Shown here: piece after piece, positions 1-8,500 of the stretch | Position numbering within the stretch: the first letter of the stretch is position 1 | Layout of the letters: every line of letters starts with the position of its first letter | DNA from: VRUE01 sp963812335 | Lineage (GTDB): Bacteria; Actinomycetota; Thermoleophilia; Solirubrobacterales; 70-9 | Direction of reading: 5' to 3' | Length of the DNA: 64,000 nucleotides | Assembly: GCA_963812335.1 (NCBI GenBank) | Contig: CAWEUU010000006.1 | Location: 1-64,000, forward strand | Notes under the pieces: model-generated | What the model was told of the DNA's origin: nothing | The model's database searches: none | What the model saw: the letters and a program-made list of their open reading frames with translations, nothing else | Translations under genes and position numbers: made by a program

Positions 1-1
1 G

Positions 2-2635
2 GGGCGGGCGATCGGTGCCTTCGCCCGCGAGGCGGTAGCGCGCGAGCCGGCCGAGCTGGCGGGCGAGTACGACCTCGACCGCCGCGCCGCGGAGAACCTC
101 GTCGCCTACCTGCGCGAGCAGCAGGCGGCGACCCGCGTCGTCCCCTCCGACGAGACGATCGTGATCGAGCGCTTCCGCGACGAGATCGGCGACTGGCGGC
201 TCTGCGTGCTCTCGCCCTTCGGCGGCCGCGTCCACTCCGCCTGGGGCCTGGCGCTGGGGCAGAAGATCCGCGAGGAGCAGGGTCTCGAGGCGGACGCGAT
301 CTGGTCCGACGACGGCATCGTCATCCACCTGCCCGACGCCGACGAGCCGCCGCCGGCCGACCTGGTCATGGTCGAGCCCGACGAGCTCGAGGACCTGGTC
401 GTGCGCGAGCTCTCCGGCTCGGCCCTGTTCGGCGCCCGCTTCCGCGAGAACGCCGCCCGCTCGCTGCTGATCCCGCGCGCCTACCCGGGCAAGCGCACGC
501 CGCTGTGGCAGCAGCGGCTCAAGTCGCAGAGCCTGCTCGAGGTCGCCCGCGACTTCCCCCGCTTCCCGGTCATCCTCGAGACCTACCGCGAGTGCCTGCG
601 CGACGTGCTCGACCTGCCCTCGCTGCGCCAGATCCTCACCGACCTGCAATCGCGCAAGCTCGGCCTGGTCGAGGTCGAGACGTCGAGCGCCTCGCCCTTC
701 GCCTCCTCGCTGCTCTTCGACTACGTGGCGACCTACATGTACGAGGGGGATACGCCGAACGCCGAGCGGCGCGCCGCGGCGCTGGCGCTGGACCGCGACC
801 TGCTGCGCGAGCTGCTCGGCCAGGAGGAGCTGCGCGAGCTGATCGACCCCGAGGCGCTGGAGCAGGTCGAGGCGCAGCTCCAGCACCGCAGCGAGGCGGG
901 GCGCGCCGGCGACCGCGACGCGCTGCAGCAGCTGCTGCGCAACGTCGGCGACCTCAGCGCCGAGGAGTGCGCCGAGCGGGTGGCCGAGGGCTACTCGGCC
1001 GTCTCGATGCTGGAGAAGCTGGTCGACGAGCGCCGCGTCGCCCCGATCCGCGTCGCCGGCGAGGAGCGCTACATCGCCGGCGAGGACGCCGGCCTCTACC
1101 GCGACGCGCTCGGCGTCCCGCCGCCGCCCGGCCTGCCCGAGACCTTCCTCGAAGACCACCCCGATGCGATGCGCGCCCTGGTGCGCCGCTACGCGCGCAC
1201 CCACGGGCCGTTCCCGACCGCGCAGCTCGCCGAGCGCTACGGCGTCGACCCGACCCCGGCGCTGCGCGAGCTCGAGCGCGAGGGGGCGCTGGTGCGCGGC
1301 GAGCTGCGCCCGGGCGGCAGCGAGCGCGAGTGGTGCGACGCCGACGTGCTGCGCCGCGTGCGCCGCGCCAGCCTCGCCCAGCTGCGGCGCGAGGTCGAGC
1401 CGGCCGCACGCGACCGCTTCGCCCGCTTCCTGCCGAGCTGGCAGAACGTCGACGCCCACCGCGCCTCCGGCGCCGGCCCGGACCGCCTGCGTGACGCGCT
1501 CGTGCCGCTGCAGGGGGTGGCGCTGACGCCGAAGGTCTGGGAGGGCGATGTGCTGCCGCGCCGCCTCGGCGCCTACTCGCCCGCCTGGCTCGACGAGCTC
1601 TGCACCAGCGGCGAAGTCGTCTGGGTCGGGGCGGGATCGCGCGGGCGCAGCGACGGCCGCGTCGCCCTCTACTTCCGCGAAGACGTGCGCCTCGCCGGCC
1701 CGCCGCCGGCCAACTCGAAGCTGGAGCGCTCCGAGGGCGCCCCCCAGGAGGCGATCCGCGAGCGCCTCGCGGCCGGCCCCTCGTTCTGGCTGGACCTGCT
1801 CGCCGACCTCGAGTTTCCCGCCGAGGAGCTGCACAACGCCCTCTGGGACCTGGCCTGGTCGGGCGAGGTGACCAACGACGCCTTCGCGCCGCTGCGGGCG
1901 CCGCGGCTGCGCTCGGTGCCCGCGAACGAGCGCCGGGGGCGGCGCTTCGCCCGCCGCCGCTCGGGCGCCGGCGCCGCCGTGCAGGGGCGCTGGTCGCTGA
2001 CCGCGCCGCTCTTCGCCGACGCGCCCGGGCCGGGGGCGAAACTGCGCGCCCAGGCCGAGCTGATGCTGGAGCGCTACGGGATCGTCACCCGCGAGACCGT
2101 GCTGGCCGAGGGCGTGCCCGGCGGCTTCTCGACCCTCTACGCCGAGCTCGGCAACCTCGAGCTGCTCGGCACCGCCCGGCGCGGCTACTTCGTCGAGGGC
2201 CTGGGCGGCGCCCAGTTCGCCCTGCCCGGCGCGGTCGAGCGCCTGCGCTCGCTGCCCGAACCCGACGGCTCCTTCCAGGTGCTCGCGGCGACCGACCCGG
2301 CCAACCCCTACGGCGCCGCGCTGCCCTGGCCCAAGCCTCCCTCCGGCCGCCGCCCCGCCCGCGCCCCGGGCGCCCACGTGCTGCTGCGCGACGGCGAGCC
2401 GCTGGTCTACGTCGAGCGCGGGGGTCGCAGCCTCCTGCGCCTGGTCGAGCTCGGCGACGACGACCTCGCGGCGGCGATGGCGGCGCTGGCCGACGCGGTC
2501 TCGGCCGGCCGCCTGCCCAAGCTCGGCATCGAGAAACTCGACGGCGAGCCGGTTATCGGCTCCGGCCACGAGGGGGCGCTGCTCAGCGCCGGCTTCGCCC
2601 GCGGCCCCCGCAAACTCACCGCCTCCGCCGGCTGA
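2..2635 (+). CDS. Lhr-type large DEAD/DEAH helicase, C-terminal part (5' truncated by window)
   Basis: The frame is open from the first base to the TGA at 2633-2635, giving 877 residues without the N-terminus. The segment GDWRLCVLSPFGGRVHSAW near visible residue 62 is typical of the Lhr (large helicase-related) family, ATP-dependent 3'-5' nucleic-acid translocases linked to DNA repair. The Walker motifs and RecA-like domains must lie before the window. What remains corresponds to the winged-helix and large C-terminal Lhr regions, rich in Arg, Glu and Ala. A start inside the window (GTG at 161) would cut through conserved sequence, so the gene is called partial. Family assignment is firm; exact subclass is not determined. 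Confidence 0.85.
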   Translation, partial: GRAIGAFAREAVAREPAELAGEYDLDRRAAENLVAYLREQQAATRVVPSDETIVIERFRDEIGDWRLCVLSPFGGRVHSAWGLALGQKIREEQGLEADAIWSDDGIVIHLPDADEPPPADLVMVEPDELEDLVVRELSGSALFGARFRENAARSLLIPRAYPGKRTPLWQQRLKSQSLLEVARDFPRFPVILETYRECLRDVLDLPSLRQILTDLQSRKLGLVEVETSSASPFASSLLFDYVATYMYEGDTPNAERRAAALALDRDLLRELLGQEELRELIDPEALEQVEAQLQHRSEAGRAGDRDALQQLLRNVGDLSAEECAERVAEGYSAVSMLEKLVDERRVAPIRVAGEERYIAGEDAGLYRDALGVPPPPGLPETFLEDHPDAMRALVRRYARTHGPFPTAQLAERYGVDPTPALRELEREGALVRGELRPGGSEREWCDADVLRRVRRASLAQLRREVEPAARDRFARFLPSWQNVDAHRASGAGPDRLRDALVPLQGVALTPKVWEGDVLPRRLGAYSPAWLDELCTSGEVVWVGAGSRGRSDGRVALYFREDVRLAGPPPANSKLERSEGAPQEAIRERLAAGPSFWLDLLADLEFPAEELHNALWDLAWSGEVTNDAFAPLRAPRLRSVPANERRGRRFARRRSGAGAAVQGRWSLTAPLFADAPGPGAKLRAQAELMLERYGIVTRETVLAEGVPGGFSTLYAELGNLELLGTARRGYFVEGLGGAQFALPGAVERLRSLPEPDGSFQVLAATDPANPYGAALPWPKPPSGRRPARAPGAHVLLRDGEPLVYVERGGRSLLRLVELGDDDLAAAMAALADAVSAGRLPKLGIEKLDGEPVIGSGHEGALLSAGFARGPRKLTASAG

Positions 2636-2687
2636 AATTTCTCGCCCCAACGTTCAGCGTGGCGTGGCCGGGGTCGATCAGGCGTCC

Positions 2688-3707
2688 ATGCCCACTCTCA
2701 AACAGAAGTCCAAATCCCGCACGTCCATCCTCGTCTTCGCCGCGCTGCTGACGCTTGCCGCGACGGCGCTGATCCGCCCCGCCGCCGGCCTTGCCGCACC
2801 GACGGGAGAACCGGTGCTCAGCTTCGAACCGGGCAGCCATGACTTCGGCCTGCAGCCGATCTACGACACCGCTCAGGTCAACCTCGAGCTGCGCAACGAA
2901 GGCGCCGAAGAAGTCTGGATCGAATCGCTGCAGACCACCGGCCCCGACTCCGGCTCTTTCTGGGTCGGCAACAGCGACTGCTGGAGCGGCCCCGTCCTGC
3001 CCGGCGAATCCTGCTCGCTCGAAGTCAGCTTCAACCCCAACGAACCGCTCGCCGAATACGAAGCGCAGGTACGTGCGCGCTCGAACGGCTACGACTTCTA
3101 CGCCGGCCTCAGCGGCGTCGGCGCCAGCCCCTACTTCACCGCCGATCCCAACCCGGTCGACTTCGGCTCGGCCAAGGTCGGCAGCGAGGGCAGCACCCGC
3201 GAGATCGAGGTGACCAACGCCGGCAATTGGCCCGGCGGCGTGTTCATCGCGGTGATCTCCGGCGGCGCGGCCGGCAGCTTCCAGCTGCTTGAAGAGACCT
3301 GCACCAACCGCCTCATCGCCCCGGCCGAGACCTGCACCGCGCAGTTCCGCTTCCAGCCGCACAGCGAGGGCGCCAAGAAAGCCACATTCAGCCTCTTCGG
3401 CGAAAGCGACGGCGGCAGCCAGGTGGTCCTGACCGGCGTCGGCACCGCGCCCGACCCGCCGGCGCCGGCTTCGCCCTCGACTCCGAGTGCGACCACGGCC
3501 GTTGCCCCGGTCGTGATCCGCACCGCTCCGAGCCGCCCGCGGGCCGAGCTGCGCGAGCGCAAGCTCCGCCATCGCCTGCACCGCAAGCAGCGGCTGCACC
3601 GAAAGCAGCGCATCCTGCGCCGCAAGCGGGTGGTGCGCAAGCGCCAGCGGGCTCTGCGCAGGCAGCGGTTGCTGCAGCGCATGCGCGCACTGCGCAGGCA
3701 GCGATAG
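2688..3707 (+). CDS. Secreted ASH / choice-of-anchor-D-like protein with arginine-rich C-terminal tail
   Basis: The first residues (basic MPTLKQKSKSR, then a hydrophobic stretch ending AAGLAAP) form a signal peptide. Two tandem beta-sandwich units follow, each with the pattern 'FxPxxxDFGxxxxGxxxxxxxxxxNxG' and paired cysteines (SGPVLPGESCSLEVSFNP and LIAPAETCTAQFRFQP), as in ASH/choice-of-anchor D modules that bind surfaces or sugars. The last about 60 residues are a Pro-rich linker and an extremely basic tail of repeated LHRKQR and LRRQR units. ATG 2688 is preferred over GTG 2664 because it begins exactly at the signal peptide. A strong bidirectional terminator follows. Function is unknown beyond an extracytoplasmic location. 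Confidence 0.65.
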   Translation: MPTLKQKSKSRTSILVFAALLTLAATALIRPAAGLAAPTGEPVLSFEPGSHDFGLQPIYDTAQVNLELRNEGAEEVWIESLQTTGPDSGSFWVGNSDCWSGPVLPGESCSLEVSFNPNEPLAEYEAQVRARSNGYDFYAGLSGVGASPYFTADPNPVDFGSAKVGSEGSTREIEVTNAGNWPGGVFIAVISGGAAGSFQLLEETCTNRLIAPAETCTAQFRFQPHSEGAKKATFSLFGESDGGSQVVLTGVGTAPDPPAPASPSTPSATTAVAPVVIRTAPSRPRAELRERKLRHRLHRKQRLHRKQRILRRKRVVRKRQRALRRQRLLQRMRALRRQR

Positions 3708-3730
3708 CACCAGCCGTACCGGGCGCACAG

Positions 3731-3762
3731 AGCGAGCACCGGTCGAGAGGCCGGTGCTCGCT
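3731..3762. terminator. Bidirectional hairpin terminator
   Basis: AGCGAGCACCGG and CCGGTGCTCGCT form a perfect 12-bp stem with an 8-nt loop. It lies between the convergent ASH-like gene and the MazF-type toxin gene and touches the toxin stop codon. No clear U-tract follows. Confidence 0.75.
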
Positions 3763-4139
3763 CAGCGGCTGCGGCCGAGGCCGATCAGGACGCCGAGATG
3801 CTTGGCGACGGCCTCGACCGTGTCGGGGGAGACGTGGCCGAGCCTGCGCTTCAGGCGGAGCGTCGAGAGCATTCGTGCCATCTCCGGCATCGCGAAGCTG
3901 ACCCTGTCGATGCCCCCGTCGGGCGGCTCGAGCCTCACGTGCAGCTTGTTGCCGCGATCGGTTGTCGTCAACGGCACCGCAATCGTGAGCGCAGCGTGCG
4001 AGCGGTTCATCGCGTCGACCGAGACGATCAGGAAGGGTCGCCGCCCGCCCTGCTCATGGCCGACCACGGGATCGGGGTCTGCCAAACAGATATCGCCGCG
4101 TTTGACCCTCCGCCTAATCGTCGGCGTCGGGCCAGCCAT
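3762..4139 (-). CDS. MazF/PemK-family toxin (type II TA endoribonuclease)
   Basis: A 125-residue protein with the MazF-fold opening RRVKRGDICLADPDPV, the core strand GGRRPFLIVS, and the C-terminal VSPDTVEAVAKHLGVLIGL helix. MazF toxins cut mRNA at specific sites and are neutralised by the upstream antitoxin. The start lies inside the antitoxin frame (26-nt overlap), the usual translational coupling. The conserved arginine after the GD segment and the S/T-containing 'VPLTTTDRG' strand are present, so the toxin looks intact. Cut site and activity cannot be judged from sequence. Confidence 0.85.
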   Translation of the reverse strand: MAGPTPTIRRRVKRGDICLADPDPVVGHEQGGRRPFLIVSVDAMNRSHAALTIAVPLTTTDRGNKLHVRLEPPDGGIDRVSFAMPEMARMLSTLRLKRRLGHVSPDTVEAVAKHLGVLIGLGRSR

Positions 4140-4356
4140 CGGGCATCTCCAGCCAGTCCTTCATCTCCTCGCGGATCTCGTCCCCGTACTTCGCATAGGA
4201 CTCGTCCATCGAGGCCAGGAGTCGCTGCTCCTCCCACAGCTCGACGGCCGCGTCAACCATCTCGATCACGCTCATGCCGGCCTCCTTCGCCTCCTTCGCC
4301 AGGCGCTGCCGGGTGCTCTGTCGCACGCGGATCGTCGTCGTCTCGACTTCGACCAT
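4114..4356 (-). CDS. Ribbon-helix-helix antitoxin of the MazF-type pair
   Basis: An 80-residue protein starting MVEVETTTIRVRQSTRQRL: a short strand followed by two helices, the ribbon-helix-helix DNA-binding fold of MazE/VapB-like antitoxins. The acidic C-terminus (residues about 50-80: EEMKDWLEMPDGWPDADD) is the expected toxin-masking tail. It is the first gene of the pair, overlapping the toxin by 26 nt. It probably represses its own promoter in the AT-richer stretch 4357-4400 (tctacagaaatgtctacaa, a short direct repeat of TCTACA). Confidence 0.8.
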   Translation of the reverse strand: MVEVETTTIRVRQSTRQRLAKEAKEAGMSVIEMVDAAVELWEEQRLLASMDESYAKYGDEIREEMKDWLEMPDGWPDADD

Positions 4357-4460
4357 CGCCCCAGTCTACAGAAATGTCTACAACATCCGATTGAGAGTTC
4401 ATGTCCCCATAAAGGGCACAGCCGCCATGTTTCTTCCCCCGTGGGTGGATAATCAGCCGA

Positions 4461-5162
4461 ATGGGGGATGCCGAGGAGAGCCTCAGCCCGGTCGAGCTGC
4501 TGCGCAGCGTGCCGCTCTTCTCCGACCTCGAGCAGCGCGAGCTGGAGAGCTTTTCCCAGGTCGCGGTGCCGCGCTCCTTCCCCGGCGCCACGCGGGTCTT
4601 CCACGAGGGCGACCGCTCCGACGCCTGCTACATCGTCCGCTCGGGGAGCTTCCGGGTCACCCGGGAGCACTCCGACGGACGGGCGATCACGCTGGCGACG
4701 CTCGGCCCGGGCGACATCTTCGGCGAGCTGGCGATGCTCGACGGCGAGGTGCGCTCGGCCAGCGTCGAAGCGCTCGGCGACGGCGAGCTGCTGGCGCTGC
4801 CGGCGGGCGAGGTGCGGGCGCTGCTCGGTCGCCATCCGGACATAACCGTGAAGCTGGTCGCCGCCCTGGTGCGGCGCCTGCGCGCGGCCAACGAGCGGAT
4901 CTCGCGCCAGTCCTTCCAGACCGTGCCGAGCCGCGTCGCCGGCGTGCTCTCTCAGCTCGTCGCCGAAGAGGAGCCGCGGACGGGCGGCGGGGGCGAGATC
5001 ACGATCCGCATGAACCAGTCCGACCTGGCGCAGCTCGCCGGCACCTCGCGCGAGAGCGTCAGCCGCTTTCTCGCCGATCTCGAGCGGGCCGGCATCGTCC
5101 GCCCCGGGCGCGGCCGGGTGACGGTCCTCGCGCCGGGGAAGCTGCGCAACTACATCTTCTGA
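4461..5162 (+). CDS. Crp/Fnr-family transcriptional regulator
   Basis: A 233-residue regulator. Residues about 15-130 form a cyclic-nucleotide-binding-type beta-roll with the phosphate-binding-cassette-like GDIFGELAMLDGEVRSASV. Residues about 150-225 form a Crp-type winged helix with recognition helix QLAGTSRESVSRFLADLE. The pocket sequence GELAMLDGxxRSAS is close to the cAMP-binding signature (GExALxxxxxRxAxV), so a cyclic nucleotide ligand is plausible. There are no N-terminal Fnr cysteines. It ends 37 nt before the end of the convergent RTX gene. Targets are unknown. Confidence 0.88.
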   Translation: MGDAEESLSPVELLRSVPLFSDLEQRELESFSQVAVPRSFPGATRVFHEGDRSDACYIVRSGSFRVTREHSDGRAITLATLGPGDIFGELAMLDGEVRSASVEALGDGELLALPAGEVRALLGRHPDITVKLVAALVRRLRAANERISRQSFQTVPSRVAGVLSQLVAEEEPRTGGGGEITIRMNQSDLAQLAGTSRESVSRFLADLERAGIVRPGRGRVTVLAPGKLRNYIF

Positions 5163-5198
5163 GACAGGCTCTACGCCGCCGTCGCTGGGGGGGACCTT

Positions 5199-7064
5199 CT
5201 ACTGGCGCAGTGTGTTGCGCTTATGGCGGCCGAACAGGCGGTCCTTGCCGCTACCGCCGACGAGGCGGTTGCCGTTGCCGCCGTGGGCGCGCAGGACGTC
5301 GTTTCCGCCCTTGCCGATCAGCGCGTTGCCGCTGTGGTCGCCGACCAGCGTGTCGGGGCCGGGCGTGCCCTCCAGCGCCTCGACCGAGGAGTCGACGTGG
5401 CCGGGGGTGCAGGGGCTGCCGGCGCGCCGCACCGGGCCGTCGATCTGCGCGTAGACACCCGGCGTGAAGCGGAAGAAGTTGGCGTTGTCGTTGCCGGGCC
5501 CGCCGTCGAAGAGGTCGCCGTCGCAGGGGTCCCCGCCGACCAGCACGTCGTTGCCGGGCCCGCCGATCAGCGTGCTCTTGCCGCTGTTGTAGGGGACGTG
5601 GAGGTCGGTGCGGGCGCCGATCAGGGCGTCGTCGCCGGCGTTGCCTTCGAGCAGGTCGGGGGCGTTGTCGTCGCCGGCCTCGATCACGTCGTTGCCGGGC
5701 CCGCCGCCGAGCTTGTCGGCGCCGGGGCCGCCGTCGATCCGCACTTCGATCTGGGGCGGCACGCTGCCGTCGAGCGCGACCGAGTCGTTGCCGCCGTCGA
5801 CGTCGACCACGATCGTCTGCACCCCGGTCGGGCAGACGGCGCCGCCGTTGCTCGCCACGCAGCCCTGCACGTTCTCGGCCGGGAACGGGTTGCCGCCGTT
5901 GGCGACGATGAAGCTGCCGCCCTGGAAGGAGATCGTCACCGCGTCGTCGGCGCCGCTGCCGTGCACATTGAGGCCGCCGCTGCCGTCGATGCTGTGCACG
6001 CTGGCGACCGTCGGCCCGGGACTCGCGGCGCCGGTTCTCCCGCAGGACTCTCTCTGCATCGCGTTGTCGCAGCTGGCGCCGTCCGGTCCGCCGTAGAGCA
6101 GATCGGAGCCGCCGCGACCGTCGAGCTCGTCGTAGCCGGCGCCGCCGTCGAGGCGGTTGGCGCCGCTGTCGCCCATCAGCGTGTCGTTGTAGGCGGAGCC
6201 GACGACGTCCTCGGTGCCGCTGGCGATCCGGTCGCGGCCGTCGCCGTAGGCGGTGCCGCCGGCGAGGTCGACCTGGACCGCCTCGGAGGCCGTTGAGAAG
6301 GAGGCGATGTCGCGTGCGCCGGGCCCACCGTCGAGCTTGTCGAAGCCGATGTCGCCGCGGAGGATGTCTTCGTCGCCCTCGCCGCCGGAGATGTCGTCGC
6401 GGCCGTGGCTGCCGTAGATCCGGTCGCTGCCGCCGTCGCCGGCAAGGGTGTCGTCGCCGAGCCCGCCGTCGACCAGGTCGTCGCCGGGGCCGCCGCTGAT
6501 CGGGTCGTTGCCCCGTCCGCCGTAGAGGCGGTCCTCGCCGCCTTCGCCGGCGATCTCACGGTCGCTCGCCTTGCCGGCGTAGATCGTGTCGTCGCCTTCG
6601 CCGCCGCGCAGGCTGTCCGGGCCCTTGCCGCCGAGCAGGCTGTCGTTGCCGCCGCCGCCGACTACCCGGTCGGGGCCCTTGGCGCCGAAGAGCGCGTCGT
6701 TGCCGCCACCGCCGAAGAGGCTGTCGCCGCCGGTGACGCCGAGCAGCACGTCGTCGCCGCCTTCGCCGTAGAGCGAGTCGTTGCCGCGCCCGCCGACGAT
6801 CCTGTCGTCACCGGGGCCGCCGCAGATCGTGTCGTTGCCGTTCGGCCCGCCGGAGATCTTGTCGTCGCCACCGCCGCCGTAGATCACGTCGCTCGCCTTT
6901 TTTCCGACGATCACGTCGTTGCCGGGCGTGCCGACGATCGTCGCGCGCTTGCCGCCGCAGGAGGCGGCCGAAGCCTGCCCCGTGGCGGCGATCGGCAGCA
7001 GCGCGACGCTGCAGGCGACGAGCGCGGCGAGGAATCGGGCCGGGTGTGAAGGAGCGAATCGCAT
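5199..7064 (-). CDS. Secreted calcium-binding RTX-repeat protein
   Basis: A 621-residue protein with a signal peptide (MRFAPSHPARFLAALVACSV, cleavage near ASA-ASC). Most of residues 35-335 and 430-615 are nonapeptide GGxGxDxxx units (for example GGGGDDKISGG, GGRGNDSLYGEGGDDVLLG), which fold as calcium-loaded parallel beta-rolls outside the cell. A non-repeat spacer at about 335-430 contains conserved Cys and a small beta domain (VDVDGGNDSVALDGS). No enzymatic domain or type I secretion partner is adjacent, so export is probably by Sec. It may be an adhesin or surface-layer component; function is not established. Confidence 0.85.
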   Translation of the reverse strand: MRFAPSHPARFLAALVACSVALLPIAATGQASAASCGGKRATIVGTPGNDVIVGKKASDVIYGGGGDDKISGGPNGNDTICGGPGDDRIVGGRGNDSLYGEGGDDVLLGVTGGDSLFGGGGNDALFGAKGPDRVVGGGGNDSLLGGKGPDSLRGGEGDDTIYAGKASDREIAGEGGEDRLYGGRGNDPISGGPGDDLVDGGLGDDTLAGDGGSDRIYGSHGRDDISGGEGDEDILRGDIGFDKLDGGPGARDIASFSTASEAVQVDLAGGTAYGDGRDRIASGTEDVVGSAYNDTLMGDSGANRLDGGAGYDELDGRGGSDLLYGGPDGASCDNAMQRESCGRTGAASPGPTVASVHSIDGSGGLNVHGSGADDAVTISFQGGSFIVANGGNPFPAENVQGCVASNGGAVCPTGVQTIVVDVDGGNDSVALDGSVPPQIEVRIDGGPGADKLGGGPGNDVIEAGDDNAPDLLEGNAGDDALIGARTDLHVPYNSGKSTLIGGPGNDVLVGGDPCDGDLFDGGPGNDNANFFRFTPGVYAQIDGPVRRAGSPCTPGHVDSSVEALEGTPGPDTLVGDHSGNALIGKGGNDVLRAHGGNGNRLVGGSGKDRLFGRHKRNTLRQ

Positions 7065-7148
7065 CGCTCATCCCATCGACCGTTTGACGCCTGGCTACAC
7101 CGGTAGGTCCAACAAACGTCCAGGCAGTGGCCCGCCTGCGGGTTCGGA

Positions 7149-7154
7149 TACGCT
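7149..7154 (+). promoter_or_regulatory. Candidate -10 (TACGCT) of the ASCH gene
   Basis: TACGCT lies 9 nt before the ATG at 7164, with no Shine-Dalgarno sequence between. It resembles the TAnnnT boxes next to other starts in this window, but the spacing is slightly longer. Confidence 0.35.
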
Positions 7155-7163
7155 CGCACCCGA

Positions 7164-7568
7164 ATGCGCGGCGGGATCTACGTCCTCAACTTCTACTCCA
7201 CCGTCTTCGTCGACCAGCTCAAGCGCGGGCGCAAGACGGCGACGATCCGGCTCGGCGACAAGACGAGCAAGTACGAACGCGGCCAGGTGGTCTGGATCAC
7301 GGTCGGCTTCCGCCACAGCCCGCGGGAGAAAATCTTCGCCGCGGTGATCGACGACGTCGAGGTGAAGAAGATCGGCGACCTCTCGCCGCGCGACATCGAG
7401 CACGACAACCCCGAGTTCCGCCGGCTCGAGGACGAGGTCAAATTTCTCGAACAGATCTACGGCCGCAACGTCGGCCCCGACGACATCGTCACCGTGATCC
7501 GCTTCTCGCAGATCGTCGAGCCGCCGGGGGCGCACTTCGGCAATGGCGAGACCCCCCATCGCAACTGA
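7164..7568 (+). CDS. ASCH-domain protein (putative RNA-binding)
   Basis: A 134-residue protein of the ASCH fold, recognised by the pattern LKRGRKTATIRLGD followed by the strand QVVWITVG and the later IxxVxxKKIGDLSP segment. ASCH proteins are small beta-barrels related to PUA domains and are proposed to bind RNA. The gene overlaps the next one by 26 nt, so the two are translationally coupled. The specific RNA or nucleotide substrate is unknown. Confidence 0.75.
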   Translation: MRGGIYVLNFYSTVFVDQLKRGRKTATIRLGDKTSKYERGQVVWITVGFRHSPREKIFAAVIDDVEVKKIGDLSPRDIEHDNPEFRRLEDEVKFLEQIYGRNVGPDDIVTVIRFSQIVEPPGAHFGNGETPHRN

Positions 7569-8034
7569 ATACTCCTTCCTCACGACCTGGCTGCTGGACT
7601 GCGAGCGCGAGCGGGTCTGGGAGGCGATCTACGCCCAGGAGCGCTGGCCGGAGTGGTGGCGCGGGGTCGAGGCGGCCGACGAACTGCATCCGGGGGACGG
7701 CGACCGGGTCGGCGCGGTCTCACGCATGGTCTGGCGCAGCCTGCTGCCCTACCGGGTCAGCTTCGAGGTTACGACGACCCGGGTCGAGCGACCGCACCTG
7801 ATGGAGGGCCGTGCCGTCGGCGAGCTCAGCGGCACCGGCCGCTGGCGCCTCTATGAGGACGACGGCGTGACCGCGGTCCTCTACGAGTGGAACGTGGCGA
7901 CGACGAGGGCCTGGATGAACCTGGTCGCACCGGTGGCGCGCCCGGTCTTCGAGTGGAACCACGACTGGGTGATGGCGCGCGGCGGCGAGGGGATCGCGCG
8001 CCTGCTCGGCTGCCGGCTGCTCGCCAGCCACTGA
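7543..8034 (+). CDS. SRPBCC (START/polyketide-cyclase-like) family protein
   Basis: A 163-residue protein with the SRPBCC helix-grip pattern: initial strand EYSFLTTWLLDCERERVWEAI, then RWPEWWRGVEAADEL, a strand with GELSGTGRWRLYEDDGVTAV, and a long C-terminal helix WVMARGGEGIARLL. Such proteins bind a hydrophobic ligand in a deep pocket; this one has no visible catalytic signature. It overlaps the ASCH gene by 26 nt and ends just upstream of the CIRCE element, so it is not part of the groESL operon. Confidence 0.75.
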   Translation: MARPPIATEYSFLTTWLLDCERERVWEAIYAQERWPEWWRGVEAADELHPGDGDRVGAVSRMVWRSLLPYRVSFEVTTTRVERPHLMEGRAVGELSGTGRWRLYEDDGVTAVLYEWNVATTRAWMNLVAPVARPVFEWNHDWVMARGGEGIARLLGCRLLASH

Positions 8035-8058
8035 GCCGTAGCGCTATCTTTACAACGC

Positions 8059-8085
8059 TTGGCACTCACATGTGTAGAGTGCCAA
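8059..8085. promoter_or_regulatory. CIRCE operator (HrcA-binding inverted repeat)
   Basis: TTGGCACTC - 9 nt - GAGTGCCAA is a perfect inverted repeat in the CIRCE layout (consensus TTAGCACTC-N9-GAGTGCTAA). The third base and its partner are changed together so symmetry is kept. It lies 84 nt before groES. The heat-shock repressor HrcA is not encoded in the window. Confidence 0.9.
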
Positions 8086-8169
8086 CGCCCGGAGACCGCG
8101 AAAACGGCTCCGAGGCGCGATTTTCACGACTTTGACCAGTACACCACCACCCACAACGGAGGTTCACGG

Positions 8170-8457
8170 ATGAAGCTGAAGCCCCTCGGGGACCGGCTGA
8201 TCGTCAAGCCGATCGAGGAGGAGGAGACGACCGCGAGCGGCATCGTCCTCCCCGACACGGCCAAAGAGAAGCCGCAGAAGGGCAAGGTCATCGCCGTCGG
8301 CGATGGCGCAATCCAGGAGGACGGCAGCCGCCGCCCGCTCGACTTGAGCGACGGCGACGAAGTCCTCTACTCCAAATACGGCGGCACCGAGATCACCGTC
8401 GACGGGGACGAGCTGCTCGTGATGCGCGAGTCGGACGTCCTCGCCAAGCTCGGCTAG
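8170..8457 (+). CDS. groS: GroES (Hsp10) co-chaperonin
   Basis: A 95-residue Hsp10, the usual length, with the family start MKLKPLGDRLIVKPIEEEE, the mobile loop ETTASGIVLPDTAKEKPQ and the C-terminal LLVMRESDVLAKLG. The heptameric lid closes the GroEL chamber. ATG 8170 is preceded at good distance by ACGGAGG; earlier in-frame starts would place the CIRCE operator inside the coding sequence. It is co-transcribed with groEL 43 nt downstream and controlled by CIRCE/HrcA. Confidence 0.97.
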   Translation: MKLKPLGDRLIVKPIEEEETTASGIVLPDTAKEKPQKGKVIAVGDGAIQEDGSRRPLDLSDGDEVLYSKYGGTEITVDGDELLVMRESDVLAKLG

Positions 8458-8500
8458 CTCCGACCACGGACTTAGAGACACCAAGGAGGAAGGAACACAG

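Noticed and set aside
6405..7049. Long plus-strand open frame opposite the RTX gene
   Set aside because: It is an antisense reading of GGxGxD repeats giving Val/Ala/Asp-rich sequence, without start signal or family.
5199..7064. Periodic G/C pattern as a CRISPR or satellite array
   Set aside because: The periodicity is the 27-bp coding period of RTX nonapeptides in an open reading frame; units are degenerate and there are no spacers.
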